Source: an uncultured Winogradskyella sp. (GTDB lineage Bacteria > Bacteroidota > Bacteroidia > Flavobacteriales > Flavobacteriaceae). Taken from it: DNA of 64,000 nt. The position numbers were made by a program, and so were the translations under genes. The stretch spans positions 62,001-126,000 of the forward strand of contig NZ_CANLYI010000004.1 in the NCBI RefSeq assembly GCF_947495255.1, given 5' to 3'. Under the pieces are notes generated by a model, which saw only the letters and a list, made by a program, of their open reading frames with translations, had not been told where the DNA came from and made no database searches. This document shows positions 34,945-44,939 of this stretch, piece after piece (the first letter of the stretch is position 1; every line of letters starts with the position of its first letter).

Positions 34945-35379
34945 TTATTTTATGCCCGTACTTCCAAAACCGCCTTCACCTCTATCTGTATCAGATAAAA
35001 TTTCAACTTGTTCCCAATCAGCACGCTCATGTTTTGCAATAACTAGTTGTGCAATACGTTCGCCATTATTTATAGTGAAATCTTCATTAGAAATATTCAC
35101 CAATATAACTCCTATTTCGCCTCTGTAATCTGCATCTACAGTTCCAGGTGCGTTGAGTACTGAGATTCCTTTTTTGGCAGCCAAACCGCTTCTTGGTCTT
35201 ACCTGTGCTTCTATACCAATAGGTAATTCTATAAATAATCCTGTACCCACAATAGTTCGTTCTAATGGTTTTAAAATCCTAGATTCCGATAGGTTAGCAC
35301 GCAAATCCATACCAGCTGAAGCTATGGTTTCGTAATGTGGTAAAGCGTGACTCGATTTATTTATTATTTTAATTTTCAT
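34945..35379 (-). CDS. dut: dUTP diphosphatase
   Basis: A 144-residue trimeric dUTPase that keeps uracil out of DNA and supplies dUMP. Motif 1 A-S-A-G-M-D-L, motif 2 P-R-S-G-L-A, motif 3 G-T-V-D-A-D-Y-R-G, motif 4 E-R-I-A-Q-L-V and motif 5 [10 protein letters not shown] are all present. Start is the ATG complementary to 35377-35379. It lies between the flippase and the sugar nucleotidyltransferase, a common flavobacterial order. Confidence 0.97.
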   Translation of the reverse strand: MKIKIINKSSHALPHYETIASAGMDLRANLSESRILKPLERTIVGTGLFIELPIGIEAQVRPRSGLAAKKGISVLNAPGTVDADYRGEIGVILVNISNEDFTINNGERIAQLVIAKHERADWEQVEILSDTDRGEGGFGSTGIK

Positions 35380-35427
35380 GTTAAATTCTATTTAATGAGA
35401 TTCTTCGCTATCGTTAAGAATGACGCA

Positions 35428-36888
35428 TTAATTTCGTTTTAATAGTTGTTTTAGTTCGTTCTTTTCCAATATAATAACTATTCCCAAAAATACAATTAAC
35501 ATTACACTTCCAATAATATAATTCTCTCGATAGTTGTAGAAAAAGATAAATGAAAATAGAATGGATATAATGAGATACAAGCCTATTTTCTTTAAATCAT
35601 AAGGAATGGGATAGTATTTTCTACCGAAGTAAAATGATAAAATCATCATTATTGAGTATGCGGAAAGTGTTGCTATTGCTGAGCCTTTAAATCCGATTCT
35701 AGGAATTAAAACAAAATTTAAAACCAAGGTTACAATCGCTCCAAATATTGAAATATAAGCACCAAACTTAGTTCTATCCGTAATTTTATACCAAACGGAA
35801 AGATTGTGATAAATACCTAAACAAAAATTAGCTAATAAAATAAAAGGTACAATCCACATGGCTTCGTAATACGCTTCACTTAAAATAATATATGGTTTTA
35901 AGAGGTCTGCAAAAACAACCACCACCAAAAGAATAACTGATCCAAAAGCTACAAAGTATTCTAAAATTTTAGCATAATTTTTTTGTGGGTTTTTGGTTTT
36001 AGAATGACTAAAAAAGTAAGGTTCTATACCTAATCGGAATGCTGTTGCAAACAAGGTCATAAATAAAGCGAGCTTGTAACATGCTGAATACATACCAATT
36101 TGTTGGTCTGCAACATCATCTGGTAATAGATATTCTAATAAAATACGATCAAAGGTTTCATTTACAGAATACGCAATACCTGCAATAAGCACTGGCATTG
36201 CATAACGCATCATTTTTCTCCACAAAACAGCATCGAATGTTAGCTTTATTTTGGCGTAGAACGGTAATAATAAAAGTAGTGTTAATGCACTTGCAATAAG
36301 ATTAGAAATAAAAATATAACTAATTTGATAATCTGGAATATATAAACTGTTGAAAAATGAATTGACCTCAGCAAGATCTTTTAAATACAGCAACAAGAAT
36401 ATATTTAACCCTAGATTAACTGCAACATTAAAAATTTTAATAATTGCAAACCGCATTGGTCTTGCAGTTGCTCTTAACCAAGCAAAAGGAACAATAACTA
36501 AAGCATCTAAAAGTAAAATTATAAATATTAAATTAAGATACTTAAGATCTATATTTATGAGTGTTGAAATCTGATTTCTAAATAGAAAAGCAATTCCCAT
36601 TAATGCGAAAGAACTTATAATTAAAGAGATTGCAGATGTACTAGTTACTTTATCTTGATTCTCTTCTTTATTGAAAAACCTAAAAAAAGCGGTTTCCATT
36701 CCGTAAGCCAATACCACATTAAAAATTACAAAATAGGCGAATATAAATGATACTCTACCATATTCCTCAACCGATAAAACAGAAGGATTTGTGTAAAGTG
36801 GTACCAAAATAAAACTTAACATTCTAGGTAATACAGTTGCTAAGCCGTAAATGAAAGTTTGTTTAAAAAGTGATTTGAATCCGCTCAA
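35428..36888 (-). CDS. Polysaccharide biosynthesis flippase (Wzx/MATE-like)
   Basis: A 486-residue membrane protein with 12-14 hydrophobic segments across its whole length. The N-terminal F-K-Q-T-F-I-Y-G-L-A-T segment, P-L-Y-T near residue 32 and the charged loop T-A-R-P-M-R resemble the oligosaccharide flippase (polysaccharide biosynthesis protein) family. It would flip undecaprenyl-linked glycans, perhaps lipopolysaccharide or peptidoglycan precursors; substrate unknown. First gene of the minus-strand run that continues through dut to the EnvC-like gene. Confidence 0.88.
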   Translation of the reverse strand: MSGFKSLFKQTFIYGLATVLPRMLSFILVPLYTNPSVLSVEEYGRVSFIFAYFVIFNVVLAYGMETAFFRFFNKEENQDKVTSTSAISLIISSFALMGIAFLFRNQISTLINIDLKYLNLIFIILLLDALVIVPFAWLRATARPMRFAIIKIFNVAVNLGLNIFLLLYLKDLAEVNSFFNSLYIPDYQISYIFISNLIASALTLLLLLPFYAKIKLTFDAVLWRKMMRYAMPVLIAGIAYSVNETFDRILLEYLLPDDVADQQIGMYSACYKLALFMTLFATAFRLGIEPYFFSHSKTKNPQKNYAKILEYFVAFGSVILLVVVVFADLLKPYIILSEAYYEAMWIVPFILLANFCLGIYHNLSVWYKITDRTKFGAYISIFGAIVTLVLNFVLIPRIGFKGSAIATLSAYSIMMILSFYFGRKYYPIPYDLKKIGLYLIISILFSFIFFYNYRENYIIGSVMLIVFLGIVIILEKNELKQLLKRN

Positions 36889-37063
36889 GAGTATTGTTAA
36901 CAGTAAAATTCAAAAGTATTAAATTAATACGTTTTAGTATCAACTAGCTAAAGAATTAATCTTAAACCATTAAAAACTTAATTAAGCATGGGTGTTTTTC
37001 ACTTTTGCTTATAATGATTACGTAACAAAAACGAAGGAGATTGCTTTTACTTTAATCAACTTT

Positions 37064-38023
37064 TCATTGATGGAATGCAATAACATCTGTTGTAGTTTTT
37101 CTTTGATAAATGTCAGGTGGACCATTTTTGTAATAAACCCCCTTTTTCTCACTAATATCAGACACTTTTACATATTTTACTTCACCATTTTCAATAAAGC
37201 TAATAGCACATTCATTGTCCTCTAAAGTAAATGGAAAATCATCATCTTTTTCCGCCTTTTTAAAGGTATAATAGGGTGATTTATTTTTTAAAACTGCAGT
37301 ATACCTTCCAGAATTCTCAACCAACTTGGCTTTTAGGTTTCTAAAGTATACGCTATCGATTTTAATATTATCTTCTTTATTTACAATTGGAACAAAAACA
37401 TTCATACCTGTTCCTCCTATTTTTATGCCAGCATACCATTCTTGAAAAGAAATAGTTTTCACTTTAAAGGTTGTAGAAGGTTGAAACTTTGGTGTCGGAT
37501 TTAAAGCTGAACCTTCACCAGAAACAATCATAGCTTCTCGTCGTCTTTGATATGCTAAAGGGGGACCATCTTTGTAATAAATTCCTTCTTTTTCAATCAC
37601 ATCAGTGACTTTATGGTATTTAACTTTACCATTTTCCACATATCTAATAGCACATTCGTTATTTGATAAAGTGAATGGATAATCAATTCCTTTGTCTGAT
37701 TCTTGATGGATATACCTAGGAGAGTCGTTTTTTAAAACTGTAGTATATCTGCTGAAATTTCTAACAAGCTGACCTTTAAAGTTTCTGAAATAGATACTAT
37801 CTATTAATATATTATCTGCTTTGTTAGTTATTGGCACATAAATATTAATACCAGTGGTTTCTTCATTAACACCAGCATTCCATTCTTGAAAAGAAATCGT
37901 TTTAACTTTAAAAGAAATTGGTTCTGTTGTTTTATTAGTTACTCTTGAACTCGAACACTGGAAAGTTAATGATGAAATAACACATACAATTATAGCGAAT
38001 AATGCCTTTCTAAGATGCTTCAT
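37064..38023 (-). CDS. Lipoprotein with two tandem copies of an uncharacterised domain
   Basis: A 319-residue lipoprotein (lipidation at C23, T-F-Q-C). I place the start at the ATG complementary to 38021-38023, since an earlier ATG adds 19 residues that spoil the signal. Two homologous domains follow, about 35-155 and 183-305, each beginning V-K-T-I-S-F-Q-E-W and containing D-S-x-Y-F-R-N, N-N/D-E-C-A-I and Y-Y-K-x-G-P-P. The single-domain relative at 38130-38588 is next to it. No known family is recognised. The conserved Cys in each N-E-C motif suggests structural pairing. Confidence 0.75.
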   Translation of the reverse strand: MKHLRKALFAIIVCVISSLTFQCSSSRVTNKTTEPISFKVKTISFQEWNAGVNEETTGINIYVPITNKADNILIDSIYFRNFKGQLVRNFSRYTTVLKNDSPRYIHQESDKGIDYPFTLSNNECAIRYVENGKVKYHKVTDVIEKEGIYYKDGPPLAYQRRREAMIVSGEGSALNPTPKFQPSTTFKVKTISFQEWYAGIKIGGTGMNVFVPIVNKEDNIKIDSVYFRNLKAKLVENSGRYTAVLKNKSPYYTFKKAEKDDDFPFTLEDNECAISFIENGEVKYVKVSDISEKKGVYYKNGPPDIYQRKTTTDVIAFHQ

Positions 38024-38129
38024 TTTTATGTAGGTTAAAGATTTGGGTGTGCAATATATAAATAAATCTATAAAACACACAATAAGTCCGATAAACTACG
38101 CTAATTTGTACGTAATTAGGTAAAAATTG

Positions 38130-38588
38130 TTAAAATCTAGAAGAATCACCAGGATAATTTAGAGTTTTTCTCATTTTAACGTTTACAATTCTATAATACT
38201 TCAAGGTGTTGTTTTTAAGAAGTTTATAGCTAATTAAGCATTCATTGTCCTTAATTTGAAATGGAAAAAAGGAAGATTCAGCTAACTCATTATATATCTG
38301 ATTGTTAAAGCTAAACCGACCTATATACAATAAGCTGTGATTAGAACTCTTACTGAGTATAGATAATTGCCCTCTAAAATACACACTATCTAGTATAATA
38401 GGATTGTCATGTAATCCTATGTATAAATCCGTTCCTGAACCACCATCTTTTAATCCAGAATTCCAATTTTGATAATAAGCCTCTTTTAAAGCCTCAGGAG
38501 CATGATTAGTTAGTTTCGACACAGAAGCACATTTAACAAAAATTAATGCAAATACAAGTGTAATTATGGCAATTTTGAATACTTTCAT
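38130..38588 (-). CDS. Single-domain lipoprotein, paralogue of the adjacent tandem-domain protein
   Basis: A 152-residue lipoprotein with lipidation C20 (F-V-K-C). Residues 38-140 match one domain of the neighbour: Y-Q-N-W-N-S-G near 41, D-S-V-Y-F-R-G, and K-D-N-E-C-L-I followed by L-K-Y-Y-R-I-V-N-V. It lies 106 bases upstream of the tandem-domain gene. The family is unknown to me; local duplication of a lipoprotein gene, then internal duplication in one copy, is the simplest reading. Confidence 0.72.
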   Translation of the reverse strand: MKVFKIAIITLVFALIFVKCASVSKLTNHAPEALKEAYYQNWNSGLKDGGSGTDLYIGLHDNPIILDSVYFRGQLSILSKSSNHSLLYIGRFSFNNQIYNELAESSFFPFQIKDNECLISYKLLKNNTLKYYRIVNVKMRKTLNYPGDSSRF

Positions 38589-38625
38589 AGCTTAAATATA
38601 AGACTTAGAAAAATAACGGCATAAA

Positions 38626-38653
38626 AAAACCTAACTCGTAAAAGTTAGGTTTT
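38626..38653 (-). terminator. Rho-independent terminator of the ATP synthase operon
   Basis: Perfect 11-bp repeat AAAACCTAACT (38626-38636) and AGTTAGGTTTT (38643-38653), 6-base loop. Read on the minus strand it is followed by a T-run and sits 37 bases after the atpG stop. Confidence 0.88.
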
Positions 38654-38690
38654 CTATTTTATGTGAAAAAGATTATTCCTTTCTCTAAAA

Positions 38691-39551
38691 TTAATTATTT
38701 AAAGCTTCTGCTCCACCAACAATCTCCAAGATTTCGTTAGTAATAGCAGCTTGACGTGCTTTGTTATAAGTTAATTTTAATTGATCTCTTAATTCTGTTG
38801 CATTATCTGTTGCTTTATGCATTGCCGTCATACGTGCACCATGCTCAGAAGCAAATGAATCTCTAATCCCTTTGTATAACTGTGTCTTTAATGACTTAGG
38901 TATTAATTCTTCTACAATTTCTAACTTTGAAGGTTCAAAAACGTAGTCTAAATTTACATTTGTATCATTATCAACAGGCACAATTGGTAAAAATTGCTCA
39001 GTTAATACAATTTGTGTTGCAGCATTCTTAAAGTGATTATATACCACTTCAATCTTATCATACTCACCACCGACAAATTTCTCCATTAGCATTTCAGCTA
39101 TTACAGAAACATTATCAAAAGTAAGATTATCGAAAACTTTACTTTCGTTAGCAATCACTCTATTTTGCTTAGCAAAAGCGTCGTTTGCTTTCTTACCAAT
39201 AGCTAAAACAGAAACGTTTTTAGTTGGATAAACATCATTAATCAAATTATTAGTTTGCTTAATAATATTAGAATTAAACGCACCACATAATCCTCTATTA
39301 GACGTTACCGCAATGATAAGTACATTTTTAACTTCGCGTTGATCCGCATACTTGCTTCCAGAATCTGCGTCTAACGTTGCGCTTAAATTCTGAAGCAACT
39401 CCGTTAACTTATTAGAGTAAGGACGCATCGCAGTAATAGCATCTTGGGCTTTCTTTAACTTTGCAGCAGATACCATTTTCATGGCACTAGTAATCTGCAT
39501 CGTTGAGGATACCGATGATATTCTGTTACGTATTTCTTTTAAATTAGCCAT
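38691..39551 (-). CDS. atpG: ATP synthase gamma subunit
   Basis: Central rotor shaft of F1 (286 residues). Typical N-terminal segment I-R-N-R-I-S-S-V and I-T-S-A-M-K-M-V-S, and the C-terminal helix A-R-Q-A-A-I-T-N-E-I-x-E-I-V-G-G-A. The central domain has S-N-R-G-L-C-G-A-F-N. Last gene of the atpBEFHAG cluster; 78 bases separate it from atpA. Confidence 0.97.
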   Translation of the reverse strand: MANLKEIRNRISSVSSTMQITSAMKMVSAAKLKKAQDAITAMRPYSNKLTELLQNLSATLDADSGSKYADQREVKNVLIIAVTSNRGLCGAFNSNIIKQTNNLINDVYPTKNVSVLAIGKKANDAFAKQNRVIANESKVFDNLTFDNVSVIAEMLMEKFVGGEYDKIEVVYNHFKNAATQIVLTEQFLPIVPVDNDTNVNLDYVFEPSKLEIVEELIPKSLKTQLYKGIRDSFASEHGARMTAMHKATDNATELRDQLKLTYNKARQAAITNEILEIVGGAEALNN

Positions 39552-39629
39552 TCTTTATATTATAAAGACTCTTCTGCACTTAACTTACGCATTACGCAAG
39601 AGTACCTTAGAGTGACATTAGTTTAATGA

Positions 39630-41210
39630 TTAAGCTCTATACTTTCCTGAAAGATCTTTTGCTACACTTGTTAATGTATCAATAACCTCATCAGTTAATT
39701 TACCTGCTTTAAGTAAATCTAGAGTTCCTCTATGCTTTGCATTTAAAAGCTCTAAATAATCGCGTTCAAATTCTTTTACTTTCTCTACAGGAACATCTTT
39801 TAATAAGTTCTTAGAACCAGCATATATAATTGCAACTTGATCTTCTACTTTAAAAGGATCATTTTGTGCTTGCTTTAAGATTTCAACGTTACGTTTACCT
39901 TTATTAATTACATTCAAAGTAACAGCATCTAAATCAGAACCAAACTTAGCGAACGCTTCAAGTTCACGGTATTGAGCTTGATCTAATTTTAAAGTACCAG
40001 ATACCTTTTTCATAGACTTAATCTGAGCGTTACCACCAACACGAGATACAGAAATACCTACGTTAATTGCTGGACGAACACCAGAGTTAAATAAATCACC
40101 ATCTAAGAAAATCTGACCATCTGTAATAGAAATTACATTGGTTGGAATATAAGCAGAAACGTCACCTGCTTGAGTTTCAATAATTGGTAAAGCTGTTAAT
40201 GAACCACCACCTTTAACCATCGGTTTTAAAACGTCTGGAAGATCATTCATTTCTTGAGCAATAGCATCATTATTAATAATCTTAGCTGAACGCTCTAATA
40301 ATCTTGAGTGTAAATAAAATACATCACCAGGATATGCTTCACGTCCTGGAGGACGACGTAATAATAAAGATACCTCACGGTAAGCAACAGCTTGTTTTGA
40401 TAAATCATCAAAAACAATTAAAGCTGGTCTACCAGTATCTCTAAAATACTCTCCAATAGAAGCACCTGTAAAAGGAGCATAAACTTGCATTGCAGCCGGA
40501 TCTGATGCATTTGCAGCGACTATTGTTGTATAAGCTAAAGCGCCTTTTTCTTCTAAAGTTTTAGCAATTAAAGCTACTGTTGAAGCTTTTTGGCCAATAG
40601 CAACATATATACAATAAACAGGCTCACCTGCATCGTAAAATTCTTTTTGATTTAAGATAGCATCAATACAAACGGCAGTTTTACCAGTTTGACGGTCACC
40701 AATAACCAACTCACGTTGTCCTCTACCTACAGGAATCATAGCATCAATCGCCTTAATACCTGTTTGTAATGGTTCAGTCACTGGCTCTCTATAGATAACA
40801 CCTGGTGCTTTACGCTCTAACGGCATCTCATAAGTTTCACCTGCTATTGGTCCTTTACCATCTATAGGGTTACCTAAAGTATCTACCACACGGCCAACAA
40901 TACCTTCACCTACTTTCACAGATGCAATACGGTCAGTACGTTTTACTGTAGATCCTTCTTTAATTCCTACCGAAGTTCCTAAAAGTACAATACCTACGTT
41001 ATCTTCTTCAAGGTTAAGTACGATTCCTTCTGCACCACCATCGAATTCAACTAATTCGCCATATTGCACATTAGCTAATCCGTAAGCACGTACAATACCA
41101 TCACCTACAGTTAATACTGTTCCTACTTCGTCTAATGAAGCACCTGCTTCAAAACCTGAAAGTTGTTGTTTTAAGATTGCTGATATTTCAGCTGGTTTTA
41201 CTTCTGCCAT
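39630..41210 (-). CDS. atpA: ATP synthase alpha subunit
   Basis: Non-catalytic nucleotide-binding F1 subunit (526 residues). Walker A G-D-R-Q-T-G-K-T near residue 170, the Y-A-P-F-T-G-A-S segment and A-L-I-V-F-D-D-L Walker B. The [14 protein letters not shown] region holds the arginine finger area. Full length, with normal N-terminal beta-barrel (V-L-T-V-G-D-G-I-V). The beta subunit gene is not in this cluster. Confidence 0.98.
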   Translation of the reverse strand: MAEVKPAEISAILKQQLSGFEAGASLDEVGTVLTVGDGIVRAYGLANVQYGELVEFDGGAEGIVLNLEEDNVGIVLLGTSVGIKEGSTVKRTDRIASVKVGEGIVGRVVDTLGNPIDGKGPIAGETYEMPLERKAPGVIYREPVTEPLQTGIKAIDAMIPVGRGQRELVIGDRQTGKTAVCIDAILNQKEFYDAGEPVYCIYVAIGQKASTVALIAKTLEEKGALAYTTIVAANASDPAAMQVYAPFTGASIGEYFRDTGRPALIVFDDLSKQAVAYREVSLLLRRPPGREAYPGDVFYLHSRLLERSAKIINNDAIAQEMNDLPDVLKPMVKGGGSLTALPIIETQAGDVSAYIPTNVISITDGQIFLDGDLFNSGVRPAINVGISVSRVGGNAQIKSMKKVSGTLKLDQAQYRELEAFAKFGSDLDAVTLNVINKGKRNVEILKQAQNDPFKVEDQVAIIYAGSKNLLKDVPVEKVKEFERDYLELLNAKHRGTLDLLKAGKLTDEVIDTLTSVAKDLSGKYRA

Positions 41211-41267
41211 CTTATTTTAGATATTAGATTTATAGTCACTTCAACGAGTTCAGTGAACAAAATCAAT

Positions 41268-41804
41268 TTAGTTTAATGTAAATTCTCTTTTTAATTTATC
41301 GAGTTTATTTGAAATACTAGCGTTATACTGTATATCTCCTACTCTTAATATGAAACCACCTAAAATGCTTTCATCTATAATATTTTTTACTTCCGCTTCT
41401 TTACCAGTAAGTTCTTTAACCTTAGCAATTACTTTAGTCTTTAAATCATCACTTAATGGTACCGCAGTTGTTACTGACGCTACTTGACTATCTCTTAACT
41501 GATTATACAACTCAACATAACTAGAAGCAACATTATTTAATAATGGCAATCTCTTGTTGGTGATTAACGTATCAATTAAGTTTGTAGTAGCAACATTTGC
41601 ATCTTTAAATACGGCTGTTAATACTGCTTTTTTGTCTGAAGATCTTACTACAGGACTTTGAAGCATCTGATTTAAATCTTCACTTTTAGCAATAGCTTTA
41701 GTAATAGATTTCATATCACTATTCACCGCTTCTGCAGATTTATGATCTGTCGCTAAACTTAAAACTGCTTTAGCATATCTAATGGCTGCTCTTGATCCTG
41801 ACAT
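41268..41804 (-). CDS. atpH: ATP synthase delta subunit
   Basis: A 178-residue F1 delta (OSCP-type) stator connector. Typical A-x-R-Y-A-K-A-V-L near the N terminus and the C-terminal I-L-G-G-F-I-L-R-V-G-D strand. Five bases from atpF and 57 from atpA. Confidence 0.94.
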   Translation of the reverse strand: MSGSRAAIRYAKAVLSLATDHKSAEAVNSDMKSITKAIAKSEDLNQMLQSPVVRSSDKKAVLTAVFKDANVATTNLIDTLITNKRLPLLNNVASSYVELYNQLRDSQVASVTTAVPLSDDLKTKVIAKVKELTGKEAEVKNIIDESILGGFILRVGDIQYNASISNKLDKLKREFTLN

Positions 41805-41809
41805 TTATC

Positions 41810-42310
41810 TTAGTTTAAAGTTGCTTCACCTAACATATCTTCAACCAACTTAAGTTGTTTGTCTTTGTTAGATAATTCGTTACGAACTACTTTTTCTGCG
41901 ATATCTAATGATAAACCTGCAACATGACTTTTTAATTCTGCCATAGCTGCTTTCTTTTCACTAGTAATTGCTTCTTGCGCTTGTGAAATCATTTTATTTG
42001 CTTGTGATTTTGCTTCTGCTTCAGCATCTGCAATCATTTTGCTTTTTAATTCACGAGCTTCTTTAAGCATTGTTTCTCTTTCTAAACGTGCTTCTTGCAA
42101 TAACTTTTGGTTATCTGCCTGAAGATTCTCCATTTCACGCTTCGCTTTTTCAGCTGCATCTAAAGCACCTTGAATACCTTCTTCTCTTTCATTTAATGAA
42201 GTAAGAATTGGTTTCCAAGCAAACTTTACCATAAGTGCTATTAATGCCAATAACAATATTGTTGACACTACGAATAAACCTGGTGAAAAATCGTTTAATA
42301 ACTTATCCAT
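41810..42310 (-). CDS. atpF: ATP synthase b subunit
   Basis: Peripheral stator of F0 (166 residues). A single transmembrane helix lies at about 10-30, preceded by D-F-S-P-G-L-F, then a long Lys/Glu/Ala-rich helix (about 35-165) with the typical K-P-I-L-x-x-L-N-E-R-E motif. Confidence 0.95.
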   Translation of the reverse strand: MDKLLNDFSPGLFVVSTILLLALIALMVKFAWKPILTSLNEREEGIQGALDAAEKAKREMENLQADNQKLLQEARLERETMLKEARELKSKMIADAEAEAKSQANKMISQAQEAITSEKKAAMAELKSHVAGLSLDIAEKVVRNELSNKDKQLKLVEDMLGEATLN

Positions 42311-42408
42311 ATTATTAAGTAATTATGTGTTTTGTCTTTTTTTTAATTTAAAACACGTCCTGTAACCAACCGTTACAGGATAGTGTTTTTGTAATTTTGA
42401 TTTGGCTC

Positions 42409-42621
<213 letters not shown>

Positions 42622-42637
42622 TTAAAAAAAACTCTTA

Positions 42638-43819
42638 TTAAATGAAATCTCCTCTTACGTCTTGCGCATCAGGGACTTCGTGACCATGATCATCGTGCTC
42701 ATGCTCGTGATCATGTTCTGCGACAGCCATACCAATAAATAACGCTGAAAGCATTGTAAATATATACGCTTGTAAAAACGCAACTAATACTTCAATTAGT
42801 AATATAAAAAATGATAATACAAATGATAAACCAGTTGCACCTACAACACCTAATGATTCTTTTAAGGTGAACATAATAGCGATTAAGCTCATTACGACAA
42901 TGTGACCTGCCGAAATGTTAGCGAATAAACGTACTAATAACGAGAATGGTTTAATGATTAAAGCACCTGCTAATTCAATAATAGCTAATACAGGACGAAT
43001 TAAAACTGGTACTCCTGGCATCCACAAAATGTGCATCCAATAATCTTTATTTCCGCTTACCGTATATATTACAAGTGTAAATATTGCTAAACATGCCGTA
43101 ACTGCTAATTGACCAGTAACATTAAAACCTAAAGGCGTTAAACCTGCTAAATTTAAAAACCATATAAAGAAAAATACAGTTAAAAGATATCCTGTAAATT
43201 TACGGTAGTGCTTTTCACCAATATTTGGTCTAGCGATTTCATCTCTAACGTAAAGCACTAAAGGCTCTAATACACGTCCAAATCCTGTTGGTATTTGTTT
43301 CTTCTTATATTGTCTTGCTAAACTAGAAAACCAGAACAACATTAATAATCCAATTACTAAAACACCAAACACACTTTTAGTTATAGAAAAGTCTAAAACT
43401 TTATGACCATTTGTAGCGTGATGTTCTGCATCGAAATTTACAGCAGACGCATCTGCATCTAGTTCGTAAATTTTTGAGTGAATCTTGGCGAATTTAACAC
43501 CGTCTTTTTCTACAATTACATGTCCATCATCATTGTGATGAAATTCAGAAGACATAAATGTTCTTAATCCATCTGAAGACCAAAGTATCACTGGTAATGG
43601 AAACCCAAAGTGCTTACGCTCTCCTTCTTCACTTGTATAAGAAAATAATGAGAAATCGTGAGAATCTTGAATGTGATGCAGAATATAATCTTCCACCTCC
43701 TTTTTCGTATCTACCTGACCACCATCTCCTCCTTCATTAAGAGCAAAAATGGATACAGGAAGAAACACTAATAATACTAGTGCTAAACTTTTAAAACTTT
43801 GTTGAAATATCTTCATCAT
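42638..43819 (-). CDS. atpB: ATP synthase a subunit
   Basis: F0 a subunit of 393 residues, with the proton half-channels; the essential Arg is in L-L-V-R-L-F-A-N. Bacteroidota a subunits carry a long N-terminal extension, seen here as a signal-like segment (1-26) and about 110 extra residues before the first conserved helix. A His/Asp/Glu-rich C-terminal tail follows. I start at the ATG complementary to 43817-43819 rather than an in-frame ATG at 43846, because the -7 element at 43855-43862 puts the transcription start close to 43848. Confidence 0.93.
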   Translation of the reverse strand: MMKIFQQSFKSLALVLLVFLPVSIFALNEGGDGGQVDTKKEVEDYILHHIQDSHDFSLFSYTSEEGERKHFGFPLPVILWSSDGLRTFMSSEFHHNDDGHVIVEKDGVKFAKIHSKIYELDADASAVNFDAEHHATNGHKVLDFSITKSVFGVLVIGLLMLFWFSSLARQYKKKQIPTGFGRVLEPLVLYVRDEIARPNIGEKHYRKFTGYLLTVFFFIWFLNLAGLTPLGFNVTGQLAVTACLAIFTLVIYTVSGNKDYWMHILWMPGVPVLIRPVLAIIELAGALIIKPFSLLVRLFANISAGHIVVMSLIAIMFTLKESLGVVGATGLSFVLSFFILLIEVLVAFLQAYIFTMLSALFIGMAVAEHDHEHEHDDHGHEVPDAQDVRGDFI

Positions 43820-43854
43820 TATAAAATCAAAAAAAAATCGTCTCAAATTCCGTG

Positions 43855-43862
43855 CAAAAGTA
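43855..43862 (-). promoter_or_regulatory. Bacteroidota -7 promoter element of the atpBEFHAG unit
   Basis: TACTTTTG on the minus strand, an exact TAnnTTTG match, 35 bases upstream of the chosen atpB ATG. It would let the ATP synthase genes be transcribed apart from the upstream bactofilin/AtpZ genes. Confidence 0.6.
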
Positions 43863-43903
43863 CGTAATTTATTAAAATAACAATACCTTTTTATATTTAA
43901 AAT

Positions 43904-44296
43904 TCAGACCTCGTTTTTAGAAATGATTTTTACGACAAAATACACCTCTAACCCTAAGAATAAGAACAATGGAATTAAAAGATTTAATCGTTCAACTATT
44001 GACAATACGTCTAAACCAAATACAGAAGATTGAAATATGATAAAAAATAAGATCCCTTTAATAAAAAGGGTTGGTAGATAAATAAAACCTAATTGTGGTT
44101 GTAAGCTTTTTTTTAATGAAAAGAACTTAAGGTGAAAACAAATTACCAAAGAAGATATTGTAAAAAACAAATTGGTATCCCAAAGGTTGTACCTAACTGT
44201 AAAATTAAAATAATTGAGAATAGAATCTTGAAAAAAATGAACCACTAAAAATAATACCATAAAAGATATTATATAAACCATAATCGTTTTAATCAT
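43904..44296 (-). CDS. Four-helix membrane protein at the head of the atp cluster
   Basis: A 130-residue protein with four hydrophobic segments at about 5-23, 42-60, 72-92 and 102-124, the last ending in K-I-I-S-K. It overlaps the AtpZ-type gene by eight bases and ends 42 bases before the atpB promoter. By position and topology it is equivalent to AtpI (UncI), which helps c-ring assembly or Mg2+ uptake in other bacteria, but the sequence itself does not prove it (DUF6168-like). Confidence 0.65.
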   Translation of the reverse strand: MIKTIMVYIISFMVLFLVVHFFQDSILNYFNFTVRYNLWDTNLFFTISSLVICFHLKFFSLKKSLQPQLGFIYLPTLFIKGILFFIIFQSSVFGLDVLSIVERLNLLIPLFLFLGLEVYFVVKIISKNEV

Positions 44297-44540
44297 CTTC
44301 TTTAGATACTTTTATAACTTGAGAAATTACTAAATACATAGAAGCAAATACTGATAAAAGGGTAATTGTAGTTTCCCAAAAATCTTTATCGTATTTAGCA
44401 TCTAACCATTTCCCCAAATAATTACCAAGAAAAATTGTGCCTCCCATTTGAAACGCAACAGATGTAAATCGTAAAAATTTACTTGGTCCTTTTTTATTTG
44501 CTTTGGGCACTTTGTGCTTGTTGTGGTCTACTTGCCTCAT
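44289..44540 (-). CDS. AtpZ/AtpI family protein
   Basis: An 83-residue protein with two transmembrane helices (about 27-45 and 57-75). The pattern Q-M-G-G-T-I-F-L-G-N-Y-L-G-K-W-L-D matches the AtpZ/AtpI accessory family found in front of ATP synthase operons. The start shown overlaps the 3' end of the bactofilin gene by 47 bases; there is no later ATG before the first helix, so this long overlap seems genuine. Confidence 0.85.
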   Translation of the reverse strand: MRQVDHNKHKVPKANKKGPSKFLRFTSVAFQMGGTIFLGNYLGKWLDAKYDKDFWETTITLLSVFASMYLVISQVIKVSKEDD

Positions 44541-44922
44541 TAGATAATGACTTAACGGTCCCTTTCATACTACAAGTAGCATTAAAAGTTGCTCCTGGTT
44601 CTACAGCCAATTTAGTAATATGAACTTCGCCTTCAATGTGAGCAGTAGACTTTAATGTTAAAGTACCAGACAAAATAAGTTTACCTGAAAATTTACCTTC
44701 AAAATCAGCATTTTCACCTTGTAAAGTACCTTTAATATAACCTGATTTACCCACAACCACTTTACCAGAAGTCTTTACATTTCCTTCTACGGTTCCGTCT
44801 ATTCTAAATGGACCTTGACTAGCTATATCACCTACAATTTTAGTGCCTTGTGCTATTATATTCTGTTGTGTAGTTGCTTCCATGCTTGAGTTTTTTTGTT
44901 TTTTTTTGTCTGGAGAAAACAT
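44494..44922 (-). CDS. Bactofilin (polymer-forming cytoskeletal protein)
   Basis: A 142-residue bactofilin. The central beta-helix (about 22-125) shows repeated glycine-valine patterns such as R-I-D-G-T-V-E-G-N-V and G-K-V-V-V-G-K-S-G-Y-I-K-G, with charged or Gln-rich ends. Bactofilins form filaments at the inner face of the membrane and recruit wall or motility factors. It lies 17 bases after sprE/porW, linking cytoskeleton, type IX machinery and ATP synthase genes in one neighbourhood. Confidence 0.93.
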   Translation of the reverse strand: MFSPDKKKQKNSSMEATTQQNIIAQGTKIVGDIASQGPFRIDGTVEGNVKTSGKVVVGKSGYIKGTLQGENADFEGKFSGKLILSGTLTLKSTAHIEGEVHITKLAVEPGATFNATCSMKGTVKSLSNEASRPQQAQSAQSK

Positions 44923-44939
44923 GTTGATTTGGTTTTAAA

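Noticed and set aside
38024..38080. Earlier ATG for the tandem-domain lipoprotein
   Set aside because: The added 19 residues precede a perfect lipoprotein signal sequence that starts at 38023.
43820..43846. Earlier ATG for atpB at 43846
   Set aside because: It falls at or before the start site predicted from the -7 element at 43855-43862, and the extra residues break the signal-like N terminus.
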